A DNA stretch of 5,965 nucleotides from contig JASLJD010000118.1 in NCBI GenBank assembly GCA_030152625.1, forward strand, positions 1 to 5,965, given 5' to 3'. The notes beneath the pieces were generated by a model, which worked only from the letters and a program-made list of their open reading frames with translations, searched no databases and was not told where the DNA came from. Position 1 is the stretch's first letter; each line of letters starts with the position of its first letter. This document shows positions 1 through 5,362 of the stretch, piece by piece. The DNA is from Erysipelothrix sp. Its GTDB lineage: Bacteria; Bacillota_I; Bacilli_A; Erysipelotrichales; Erysipelotrichaceae. A program made the position numbers and the translations under genes.

Positions 1-207
1 TTTTCATCCGTTTTAATCACACTGATTTCTTATTCCACCGTTTTAGGTGTTGTTGGTGGCGGGGGTATTGGGAATTTCGCGATGATTTATGGTTATCAAC
101 GATATCAATACGACCTTATGTATCTCGCCATCTTAATCATGGTTTTATTGGTGCAGACGATTCATTTTCTGGGTCGAAAAGCAGCCAATTATCTAGATAG
201 GAGCTAG
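1..207 (+). CDS. metI: Methionine-type ABC transporter permease, C-terminal 68 residues (5' end outside window)
   Basis: Frame 1 is open from the window edge to a TAG stop at 205-207 and encodes the end of an integral-membrane permease. The stretch reading LGVVGGGGIGNFAMIYGYQR (about residues 15-34 of the fragment) matches the conserved end of MetI-family permeases, where a glycine-rich turn precedes an RYGYQR-like segment. A final hydrophobic helix (YLAILIMVLLVQTIHFLG) and a short basic tail follow. In the family, MetI forms the membrane channel with the MetN ATPase and receives substrate from lipoprotein MetQ. The next gene is a MetQ homologue starting 5 bp after this stop, which supports the assignment and an operon. 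The missing N-terminal two thirds and the ATPase should lie to the left. Methionine is the usual substrate, but this cannot be proved from the fragment. Confidence 0.9.
   Translation, partial: FSSVLITLISYSTVLGVVGGGGIGNFAMIYGYQRYQYDLMYLAILIMVLLVQTIHFLGRKAANYLDRS
199..203 (+). promoter_or_regulatory. Ribosome binding site that sets the metQ start
   Basis: AGGAG lies inside the last codons of the permease gene. It is 9 nt from the ATG at 213 but only 3 nt from an in-frame GTG at 207 that overlaps the permease stop (TAGTG). The spacing favours the ATG. Confidence 0.75.
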
Positions 208-212
208 TGCTT

Positions 213-1004
213 ATGTTTAAAAAATTATCATTTATTATACTTTCTTTATTCCTGTTGACAGCTTGTGCTACGAAAGAGGATCAAAAGAAAATTATTAAAG
301 TCGCCTCTCATATGGAGCCAATGGTCGATGTGGTGAAAATTGCGGCCGAAGAAATTAAAAAAGAGGGTTATGAAATTGAGCTGGTGAATGTCTCCGATAA
401 CATTCAAGCCAATGCTGCTTTACAGGAAAAAAGTATCGATGCTAACTTTTTCCAACACGAACCTTTTATGCAAGATTTCAATGAAAGTCATGATGCAAAT
501 TTAAAGGCAATTGCGGGCATTTATGATGCAATTGTGGGCTTTTATTCCCATTCAATTGATCGGATTGAGGATTTAGAAAAAGGCATGACAGTTGGGATCC
601 CTAATGACTATTCAAATCAAGCGCGTGCACTCGATATCCTGGATGATCATGGCATTATTCGCTTGAAAGAAGGCCTTGATCATTCGGCAAGCCTTAAAGA
701 TATTGAAGAAAACCCTTATGAACTTATCTTTCATGAATTAGACTTGCTTTCCTTAACGCATGCTTTTGAAGATGTGGATTTGCTTTATAATTACCCTACT
801 TACATCGCTAAGATTGGATTAAAGCCAAAAGATGATGCACTTTTAATTGAAAACAGTGATCATTACTATGCTATCTCCCTAGTAGCAAGAGAGGATAATC
901 AAGATAGTGAGGAAATCCTCGCTTTGAAAAAGGCAATGACAAGTCAAGCAGTCAAAGATTTTCTTGAAAAAGAACACCACGAAAGCTTGATTCCATCCTT
1001 TTAA
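213..1004 (+). CDS. metQ: MetQ/NlpA-family substrate-binding lipoprotein of a methionine-type ABC transporter
   Basis: A 263-residue protein, close to the usual 260-280 of the NlpA (MetQ) family. Residues 1-17 form a lipoprotein signal peptide: MFKK, a hydrophobic core, then the lipobox LTAC with the lipidated cysteine at 18. The mature protein should be anchored outside the membrane and deliver substrate to MetI/MetN. Family signatures are visible: VASHMEP near the mature N-terminus, YEIELVNVSDNIQANAALQEKSIDANFFQHEPF in two adjoining parts around residues 51-83, a GIPND strand-loop in the middle, and a C-terminal helix ending AVKDFLEKEH. I chose the ATG at 213 over the GTG at 207 because of Shine-Dalgarno spacing and because it gives a compact signal peptide. 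The first loop reads SHMEP instead of the common TPVPHAE, so the ligand could be methionine, a methionine derivative or another small amino acid. The gene is co-transcribed with metI and ends at a hairpin terminator. Confidence 0.9.
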   Translation: MFKKLSFIILSLFLLTACATKEDQKKIIKVASHMEPMVDVVKIAAEEIKKEGYEIELVNVSDNIQANAALQEKSIDANFFQHEPFMQDFNESHDANLKAIAGIYDAIVGFYSHSIDRIEDLEKGMTVGIPNDYSNQARALDILDDHGIIRLKEGLDHSASLKDIEENPYELIFHELDLLSLTHAFEDVDLLYNYPTYIAKIGLKPKDDALLIENSDHYYAISLVAREDNQDSEEILALKKAMTSQAVKDFLEKEHHESLIPSF

Positions 1005-1010
1005 AGACTC

Positions 1011-1040
1011 AAAAAGTCAGCCTGTGTGCTGACTTTTTTT
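1011..1040. terminator. Bidirectional terminator between convergent metQ and the dehydrogenase gene
   Basis: Inverted repeat AAAAAGTCAGC (1011-1021) and GCTGACTTTTT (1028-1038) with a 6-nt loop CTGTGT. The plus strand ends in a run of seven T. On the minus strand the A-tract of the left arm supplies a five-U tail. It lies 6 nt after the metQ stop and 10 nt beyond the dehydrogenase stop, so it can serve both genes. Confidence 0.9.
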
Positions 1041-1050
1041 ATGTTCATAT

Positions 1051-1815
1051 TTACTGAGCTGTGTAGGCACCATCGACCATCAGTGAGGAACCCGAAACAA
1101 AGTTTGCCTCATCCGATGAGAGATAGACATAAGCATAGGCAATGTCCTCAGGTTTTCCTAGATAACCGATAGGATGTTTATCAATAAACTCTGCCATGTA
1201 CTCTTCGATGCTTTGATTGTTTTGCTCTGCATCATCATATGCCATCGGCGTCATGATATAACCTGGATGCACCGAATTCACACGGATTGACATACCCTCT
1301 TCACCGCAATAAAGCGCAGCAGCTTTGGTCATTAAGTTCACAGCACCTTTGGCTGCACAATAAGCAAAGAACGCCGATTCAGCTACAACGCCTTCAATCG
1401 ATGAAGTATTGGTAATGGAACATTTTTCACCGTTATCTTTCATCGCTTCAATAGCAAGCTGAATACCGTAGAAAACACCGGTTTGATTCACAGCAATCGT
1501 ACGGTCCCATTCTTCAATTGTTGTGTTGGCGACATGTTTACGATAAGAAATCCCTGCATTATTGATCAATGTTGTCAACTTGCCGAAGTTTTCAATCGTA
1601 AAACGAATACAATCTTCCCAACTTTCATAACTTGTGACATCAAGATAAAAGAAACGGGCTGCATCCCCCAGTTTTTCGGCCAAGGCTTCACCGTTTTCAC
1701 GGTCAATATCTGCAATCACAACCTTCGCACCTTCTTGAACAAATATTTCAGCTGTGCTCGCCCCAATTCCTTGGGAAGCACCCGTAATAATCGCAACTTT
1801 ATTTTCTAATCTCAT
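1051..1815 (-). CDS. Classical short-chain dehydrogenase/reductase, NAD(H)-type, substrate unknown
   Basis: A 254-residue cytosolic oxidoreductase of standard length for classical SDRs. The Rossmann motif TGASQGIG is at residues 11-18, DVT at 59-61, NNAG at 85-88 and the structural Asn at 110. The catalytic Ser is 139 (NTSSIEG) and the YxxxK pair is Tyr152/Lys156. The PG motif is at 184-185, and the C-terminus has VSGSSLMVDGAYTAQ. Asp36 at the end of the second beta strand indicates preference for NAD(H) over NADP(H). The pattern RFFYLDVTSYESWE resembles the 3-alpha/20-beta-hydroxysteroid and cyclopentanol dehydrogenase group, but SDR substrates cannot be predicted from such similarity. Its ATG overlaps the TGA of the upstream transporter (ATGA, 1812-1815), and a GAGGA site lies 6 nt before the start, so translation is probably coupled. 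It should act on whatever the transporter moves, or on a related metabolite. Confidence 0.93.
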   Translation of the reverse strand: MRLENKVAIITGASQGIGASTAEIFVQEGAKVVIADIDRENGEALAEKLGDAARFFYLDVTSYESWEDCIRFTIENFGKLTTLINNAGISYRKHVANTTIEEWDRTIAVNQTGVFYGIQLAIEAMKDNGEKCSITNTSSIEGVVAESAFFAYCAAKGAVNLMTKAAALYCGEEGMSIRVNSVHPGYIMTPMAYDDAEQNNQSIEEYMAEFIDKHPIGYLGKPEDIAYAYVYLSSDEANFVSGSSLMVDGAYTAQ

Positions 1816-2840
1816 TCTATTTCCTCGCTTTCTAATCGATTTGATTCAAAAATCACAATCGTTGAACCAATAAATGTTAAGGCTGAACCAATGACACTCA
1901 CCAAACTTGGTTTTTCTCTGAAAGGTGGTAAGGCTAAGATAATAATTGTCCAAACACCATACGCAATGTTTAAACTGCTCGCTGTTGAGACGCCCGCATT
2001 GTTCATACCTCTAAAATAAAAGATGTAAGCTGCTGCATTAAAACATGAAGCAATCATAAACACCAAGATAATCAGAGGTGTTTTTCCCATCATATTTTGG
2101 GTAAAGGCATAACTTGCATTGAAATCAATCGATGCAATCAAATTCTTAAAAAAGGCGAAGTTACCTGGAATTAAGAATAAAAGTAAAAGCATCGCTGAGT
2201 AAACCGCAATCGTTGCCACTTGTTTTAAAGTTAAAGAAACAACAGGATCGACATCTTCACTCATCAAACGATAGCCAAAAACAAGCTCAAGTGAATAACC
2301 GATGGATGCAATGACTGCAAGGACGATCCCAATAATATGCAAATTGGAAAAGCCTGAAATCACAACAACACCTGATATCGCAAGTAAAAGACCCATAAAC
2401 TTCTTCGGTGACATCTTTTCTTTAAACCAAAAAACAGCCAAAATCGATCCTAAAGCTGGATAAAAAGCACTGATCGAAGTTGCCACACTCACTGAATAAC
2501 GACTCGCAATGGCAAATGGCACCAAGCCTAAAGGCCCTGCGAAGATAGCAGCCGGCATGATTTTAAAGAAATTATCACTTTTCAATTGTTTCTTAAACTC
2601 TTCAAAAAGTCCTTGTTGTTGACAATAAATCATTTCCACAATCCCTGCCAAAATAGCATCCAACCAGGCAATACCTACTGCTGCTAAGACAACCATACTT
2701 AAGCCTTTCCATGAAGACAAATCACTGCTATCACCATGAAATGGATTTAAGAGACTGTACATCGTTACAGAGTAAGAAGCCCATAAAATCCCTGAAATCA
2801 AAGACTGTGTAATCCCCTTTTTCATTGTATTATTTTCCAT
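1812..2840 (-). CDS. EamA/DMT-superfamily transporter, 10 predicted membrane helices
   Basis: A 342-residue integral-membrane protein with two EamA repeats. Hydrophobic segments fall at about residues 9-30, 46-72, 92-113, 117-140, 145-163, 166-190, 203-225, 254-277, 283-304 and 311-331, the ten-helix layout of drug/metabolite transporters. The first repeat has a typical helix4-loop-helix5 hinge (ISAFYPALGSILAVFWFKEK, then SPKKFMGLLLAISGVVVISG). The second has NAGVSTASSLNIAYGVWTII followed by a final hydrophobic helix. The family is slightly shorter on average (about 280-310); the extra length is in a charged loop at 73-91 and in loop 226-253. Members move amino acids, nucleotides or other metabolites, often outward, and neither direction nor substrate can be read here. 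The ATG at 2840 is preceded by AAAGGGGG at 8 nt. It is the first gene of an operon with the dehydrogenase and is transcribed divergently from the AraC-type regulator. Confidence 0.9.
   Translation of the reverse strand: MENNTMKKGITQSLISGILWASYSVTMYSLLNPFHGDSSDLSSWKGLSMVVLAAVGIAWLDAILAGIVEMIYCQQQGLFEEFKKQLKSDNFFKIMPAAIFAGPLGLVPFAIASRYSVSVATSISAFYPALGSILAVFWFKEKMSPKKFMGLLLAISGVVVISGFSNLHIIGIVLAVIASIGYSLELVFGYRLMSEDVDPVVSLTLKQVATIAVYSAMLLLLFLIPGNFAFFKNLIASIDFNASYAFTQNMMGKTPLIILVFMIASCFNAAAYIFYFRGMNNAGVSTASSLNIAYGVWTIIILALPPFREKPSLVSVIGSALTFIGSTIVIFESNRLESEEIE
1822..1826 (-). promoter_or_regulatory. Ribosome binding site of the dehydrogenase gene, inside the transporter gene
   Basis: On the minus strand GAGGA stands 6 nt before the ATG at 1815, within the last codons of the upstream transporter. 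Together with the 4-bp ATGA overlap this points to translational coupling. Confidence 0.65.
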
Positions 2841-2870
2841 TCATTTTGCCCCCTTTCCGCTTCTGTGTTA

Positions 2871-2879
2871 AATATATCA
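2871..2879 (-). promoter_or_regulatory. Predicted extended -10 promoter of the transporter-dehydrogenase operon
   Basis: On the minus strand the sequence reads TGATATATT: an extended TGn element and the hexamer TATATT (5 of 6 matches to TATAAT). No convincing -35 hexamer stands 16-18 bp upstream. A start site near 2864 would give a leader of about 24 nt with the AAAGGGGG ribosome site. The weak -35 fits a promoter that needs an activator. Confidence 0.4.
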
Positions 2880-2895
2880 CAAAGTTTAAGTCTCT

Positions 2896-2915
2896 TTATG
2901 ACATTTTCTTCATAA
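2896..2915. promoter_or_regulatory. Candidate operator: TTATGA-N8-TCATAA dyad in the divergent intergenic region
   Basis: TTATGA (2896-2901) and TCATAA (2910-2915) are perfect inverted 6-bp arms separated by 8 bp, centred at about 2905.5. This is roughly 41 bp upstream of the predicted transporter start site and about 80 bp upstream of the predicted regulator start site. It may be the binding site of the neighbouring AraC-type regulator. In AT-rich DNA a dyad of this size can occur by chance, and AraC proteins more often bind direct repeats. Confidence 0.35.
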
Positions 2916-2950
2916 TTAGAACTGTTTTTAATACAAAAGATTTTCTTTTT

Positions 2951-2979
2951 TTCACTTATCTTGAGATATAAGCTATACT
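2951..2979 (+). promoter_or_regulatory. Predicted sigma-A promoter of the AraC-type regulator gene
   Basis: TTCACT (2951-2956) and TATACT (2974-2979) are separated by 17 bp, with 4 of 6 and 5 of 6 matches to the consensus. Transcription would begin near 2986, giving a leader of about 50 nt. Two copies of TATAAG, at 2967-2972 and 2979-2984, are 12 bp apart and overlap the -10 region; they could be an autoregulatory site, but this is speculative. Confidence 0.55.
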
Positions 2980-3036
2980 ATAAGTAATCAAAAGAGACCA
3001 TTTTATGTATTTTTCTTCTCAGAAAGGAGAGAGCAG

Positions 3037-4260
3037 ATGTCAAAAAGACCCCTGCACTACAAAGACAATCATTTTTATACCGATTTTAAGACCACATGTT
3101 ACATCAACAAGGAAACGATGTTGCATAATTTCCCCCTCTATCGCCATGATTTTATTGAAATCAGTATGGTGATTGAAGGCGAAGGCATTGAAATTATCAA
3201 TGGACAAAGTTATGCCATTCAAAAAGCTTCAGTCTCGGTAACTTGCCCCTGGCATTTTCATACCATCCGTACAGATGAAGGCCAAAAGATCAAACGTTTT
3301 ATTTGTGAATTTTCTATGGAAGATTATTTGCAATACGCCAAGCTTTGGCCCGCTTCAAGAGAAAGTCTTTTTCGTAAAGACCTTCCCCCATCACTTCAAT
3401 TCGATGAAAAATCCTACGAGCAGGCCTGTTTGATTTTTAATCAAATGTACGATGTTTTCACCGACCGTTATGAGTTTGTCGATAAACAAAGCTATCTTTA
3501 TCTTAAGCTCACTGAATTTATGATGCTTTTTACAAAAGAACAAATGAGGCATCGAGAAAAACCAAAGCAAAAAAACGAACACAATTTGCTCGAAAATGCT
3601 TTGCGTATCATGCATGAAAGATTCCGCGATGATCTGCTTCTTAAAGATCTCAGCGAAGAATTGGGGCTTCATCAACGAGAGCTTTCAGAACAAATTTCCG
3701 CCTATACAGGGATGGGATTCACAGAGCTTTTAAATGAAATTCGCTTACGCAACGCCTGTGTACTTTTAGCTTTAAAAACCCCCACCATTGATTATGTTGT
3801 GGAAAATTCCGGTTTTCAATCCAAGCAGAATTTTTATCGTATTTTCAGCGAACGAAAAGGCATGACCCCGCTTGAATACCGGCAAAGATATTGGAAAAAA
3901 AGTGAAGGGAAAGCCGGCTATTTAATGTATAACCACCCGGTATGGGAAATTATTTATTATTTACATCGACATTATCGAGAGGATTTAAGACCGGAAACAG
4001 TCGCTGAAGCTTTTTCCATGAGTGTATCAAGTTTGCATAAAACTCTCAGTGAGAACCTTTACCAAAGCTTCTCTGAAATTTTACGTGAAATAAGAATTCA
4101 TTACAGTTGTGGCCTTCTTGCCGAAAGTGATTTAAACCTCACTGAAATCGCCATTGAAGTCGGCTACAACAACTCCCGAAGTTTTCATCGTGCCTTTGAA
4201 AATCTTAAAGGCATTTCCCCCAGTGAATATCGTGAAAAAAGAAAACTTTTTAAAGATTAA
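3037..4260 (+). CDS. AraC-family regulator with cupin-like sensor and two tandem AraC DNA-binding domains
   Basis: A 407-residue transcription factor, about 110-120 residues longer than the usual 280-300. Residues about 25-95 form an AraC-type cupin sensor (RHDFIEISMVIEGEGIEIING, then CPWHFHTIR), expected to bind a small molecule. A helical linker region follows to about 180. The first AraC DNA-binding domain spans about 185-285 and ends in FYRIFSERKGMTPLEYRQRY. The second spans about 300-402 and ends in FHRAFENLKGISPSEYREKR. Both contain the two helix-turn-helix units expected, and the second keeps the canonical TEIAIEVGY segment better than the first (DYVVENSGF). The duplication is in one continuous frame. 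The start is well supported: AAAGGAG lies 7 nt before the ATG. The gene is divergent from the transporter-dehydrogenase operon, its most likely target. It ends directly in a terminator shared with asnA. Confidence 0.9.
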   Translation: MSKRPLHYKDNHFYTDFKTTCYINKETMLHNFPLYRHDFIEISMVIEGEGIEIINGQSYAIQKASVSVTCPWHFHTIRTDEGQKIKRFICEFSMEDYLQYAKLWPASRESLFRKDLPPSLQFDEKSYEQACLIFNQMYDVFTDRYEFVDKQSYLYLKLTEFMMLFTKEQMRHREKPKQKNEHNLLENALRIMHERFRDDLLLKDLSEELGLHQRELSEQISAYTGMGFTELLNEIRLRNACVLLALKTPTIDYVVENSGFQSKQNFYRIFSERKGMTPLEYRQRYWKKSEGKAGYLMYNHPVWEIIYYLHRHYREDLRPETVAEAFSMSVSSLHKTLSENLYQSFSEILREIRIHYSCGLLAESDLNLTEIAIEVGYNNSRSFHRAFENLKGISPSEYREKRKLFKD

Positions 4261-4284
4261 AAAAAGCGCAATTTGCGCTTTTTC
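4261..4284. terminator. Bidirectional terminator between convergent regulator gene and asnA
   Basis: Inverted repeat AAAAAGCGCA (4261-4270) and TGCGCTTTTT (4274-4283) with a 3-nt loop. On the plus strand it is followed by CTTTT. On the minus strand the tail is seven T, made of the A-tract and the last two bases of the regulator's TAA stop. The two genes are only 26 bp apart, so one hairpin serves both. Confidence 0.88.
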
Positions 4285-4286
4285 TT

Positions 4287-5306
4287 TTAAAGTAAATGAA
4301 TTTTCCCTTCACAAGCCGCCAGCGTTTTTTCATCCCAAATCGATACTTGGACTTCACCGATATGTGCTTTCCCTAATAAAAGCATGCACATACGACTTTG
4401 CCCAATCCCACCACCGATTGTTAAAGGGACTTGATCTTTTAAGACCATTTGGTGAAAAGGATATTTTAAACGATCTTTTTGATTGCTTTGCTCCAATTGT
4501 TTTAACATCGACTCAGCATCCACACGGATGCCCATGCTCGAAAGCTCCATCGCAATACCTAAAGTTTCATGCCAAAACAGTAAATCGCCATTCAAGAGCC
4601 AGTCATCATAATCGGGTGCTCGTAAATCATGAGGCTTGCCACTTTCCAGTGGGTAGCCGATTTGGTAAATGAAAGTACTTGGATGCTTTTTCACAAAAGC
4701 ATGTTCTCTTTCTTTGGGACTCAAATCAGGGTATAAATCCTCCAATTCCTGACTACTGATAAACTTGACATGGGGATCGATCATCACATCGACTTCAGGG
4801 TATTTTGTGTGCAAGCGACTGGATGTTTCCACAATCGCATTCACAATCTGTTGAACCGTTTGCTTTAAATAGGCAAGATTGCGATCTTCCCGACGAATAA
4901 CACGCTCCCAATCCCATTGATCCACATAAATCGAATGAATATTGCTGAGTTCTTCATCGCGGCGAATCGCATTCATATCAGTGTAAAGTCCATTGCCAAC
5001 ACGAAAATCATAACGATGCAAAGCAAGGCGTTTCCACTTCGCAAGGGAATGAACCACTTCTGCTTTGTCTTCATTTAAAGCCGGTACTTTAAATCGCACC
5101 GGTCTTTCGATGCCACTTAAATCGTCGTTAAGACCCGACTCTTCGCGAACAAACAAAGGTGCTGAGACTCTTTTTAATTTTAAACTTTCGATCAGGGCTT
5201 CTTCAAACCAACGCTTAATATCACCAATGGCGGTTTGTGTCTCATAAATCCCTAAACGAGATTGATAATTTTTTGGTATAATAATGATAAAGCTCCACCT
5301 CTCCAT
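4287..5306 (-). CDS. asnA: Aspartate-ammonia ligase (ammonia-dependent asparagine synthetase A)
   Basis: This cytosolic enzyme makes L-asparagine from L-aspartate, ammonia and ATP, releasing AMP and pyrophosphate; its fold is that of class II aminoacyl-tRNA synthetases. The reading frame gives 339 residues, against 330 in E. coli AsnA. Family blocks are intact: GLNDDLSG (58-65), VVHSLAKWKR (84-93), GLYTDM (106-111), HSIYVDQWDWE (124-134), HDLRAPDYDDW (226-236), ELSSMGIRVDA (254-264) and TIGGGIGQSRMCMLLL (296-311). The start is uncertain. The only in-frame ATG (5306) has no Shine-Dalgarno sequence and would lie about 6 nt from the predicted transcription start. A good AGAGGTGG lies just after it, spaced for an ATC at 5288 or ATT at 5285, and such a start gives an N-terminus (short hydrophobic run, then PKNYQS) resembling Gram-positive relatives. 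No amidotransferase domain is present, so it is AsnA, not AsnB. Confidence 0.96.
   Translation of the reverse strand: MERWSFIIIIPKNYQSRLGIYETQTAIGDIKRWFEEALIESLKLKRVSAPLFVREESGLNDDLSGIERPVRFKVPALNEDKAEVVHSLAKWKRLALHRYDFRVGNGLYTDMNAIRRDEELSNIHSIYVDQWDWERVIRREDRNLAYLKQTVQQIVNAIVETSSRLHTKYPEVDVMIDPHVKFISSQELEDLYPDLSPKEREHAFVKKHPSTFIYQIGYPLESGKPHDLRAPDYDDWLLNGDLLFWHETLGIAMELSSMGIRVDAESMLKQLEQSNQKDRLKYPFHQMVLKDQVPLTIGGGIGQSRMCMLLLGKAHIGEVQVSIWDEKTLAACEGKIHLL
5274..5282 (+). promoter_or_regulatory. Predicted extended -10 promoter of the macro-domain gene, inside asnA
   Basis: TGGTATAAT contains an extended TGn element and a perfect TATAAT at 5277-5282. The best -35 is poor (TAAACG, 5253-5258, 18-bp spacer). 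Transcription would start near 5289, giving a leader of about 74 nt. An alternative pair is TTGATA (5262-5267) with GATAAA (5286-5291). The motif lies over asnA's isoleucine codons, so chance resemblance is possible. Confidence 0.4.
5295..5302 (-). promoter_or_regulatory. Shine-Dalgarno-like AGAGGTGG located inside the annotated 5' end of asnA
   Basis: On the minus strand AGAGGTGG begins 1 nt after the ATG at 5306. It is the only good ribosome site near the gene start. Its 3' end is 6 nt from an in-frame ATC (5288) and 9 nt from an ATT (5285), with no ATG, GTG or TTG in frame there. It may mark the true start; see findings. Confidence 0.45.
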
Positions 5307-5318
5307 GCTTATTTAATT

Positions 5319-5347
5319 ATCATACACAATGAAAAAAGACTTGTAAA
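5319..5347 (-). promoter_or_regulatory. Predicted sigma-A promoter of asnA
   Basis: On the minus strand TTTACA (5342-5347) and TATGAT (5319-5324) are separated by exactly 17 bp, each with 5 of 6 consensus matches. Transcription would begin near 5312, only about 6 nt before the ATG at 5306. The -35 hexamer lies beside the macro-domain gene's ribosome site (AGGA, 5351-5354). Confidence 0.6.
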
Positions 5348-5362
5348 GAAAGGATCGATTCC

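Noticed and set aside
207..212. GTG start for metQ overlapping the metI stop (TAGTG)
   Set aside because: Only 3 nt separate it from AGGAG. The ATG at 213 has normal spacing and a standard lipoprotein signal peptide.
1483..1809. Plus-strand open frame of 108 codons opposite the dehydrogenase gene
   Set aside because: It lies wholly antisense to a full SDR with intact catalytic motifs, has no ribosome site, and encodes a cysteine-rich sequence with no recognisable domain.
3391..3675. Minus-strand open frame inside the AraC-type regulator gene
   Set aside because: It is antisense to conserved regulator coding sequence, with low-complexity hydrophobic and basic content and no ribosome site.
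4154..4672. Plus-strand open frame of 172 codons spanning the end of the regulator gene, the terminator and antisense asnA
   Set aside because: It runs through a strong hairpin terminator and across two well-identified genes in other frames, and it resembles no protein family.
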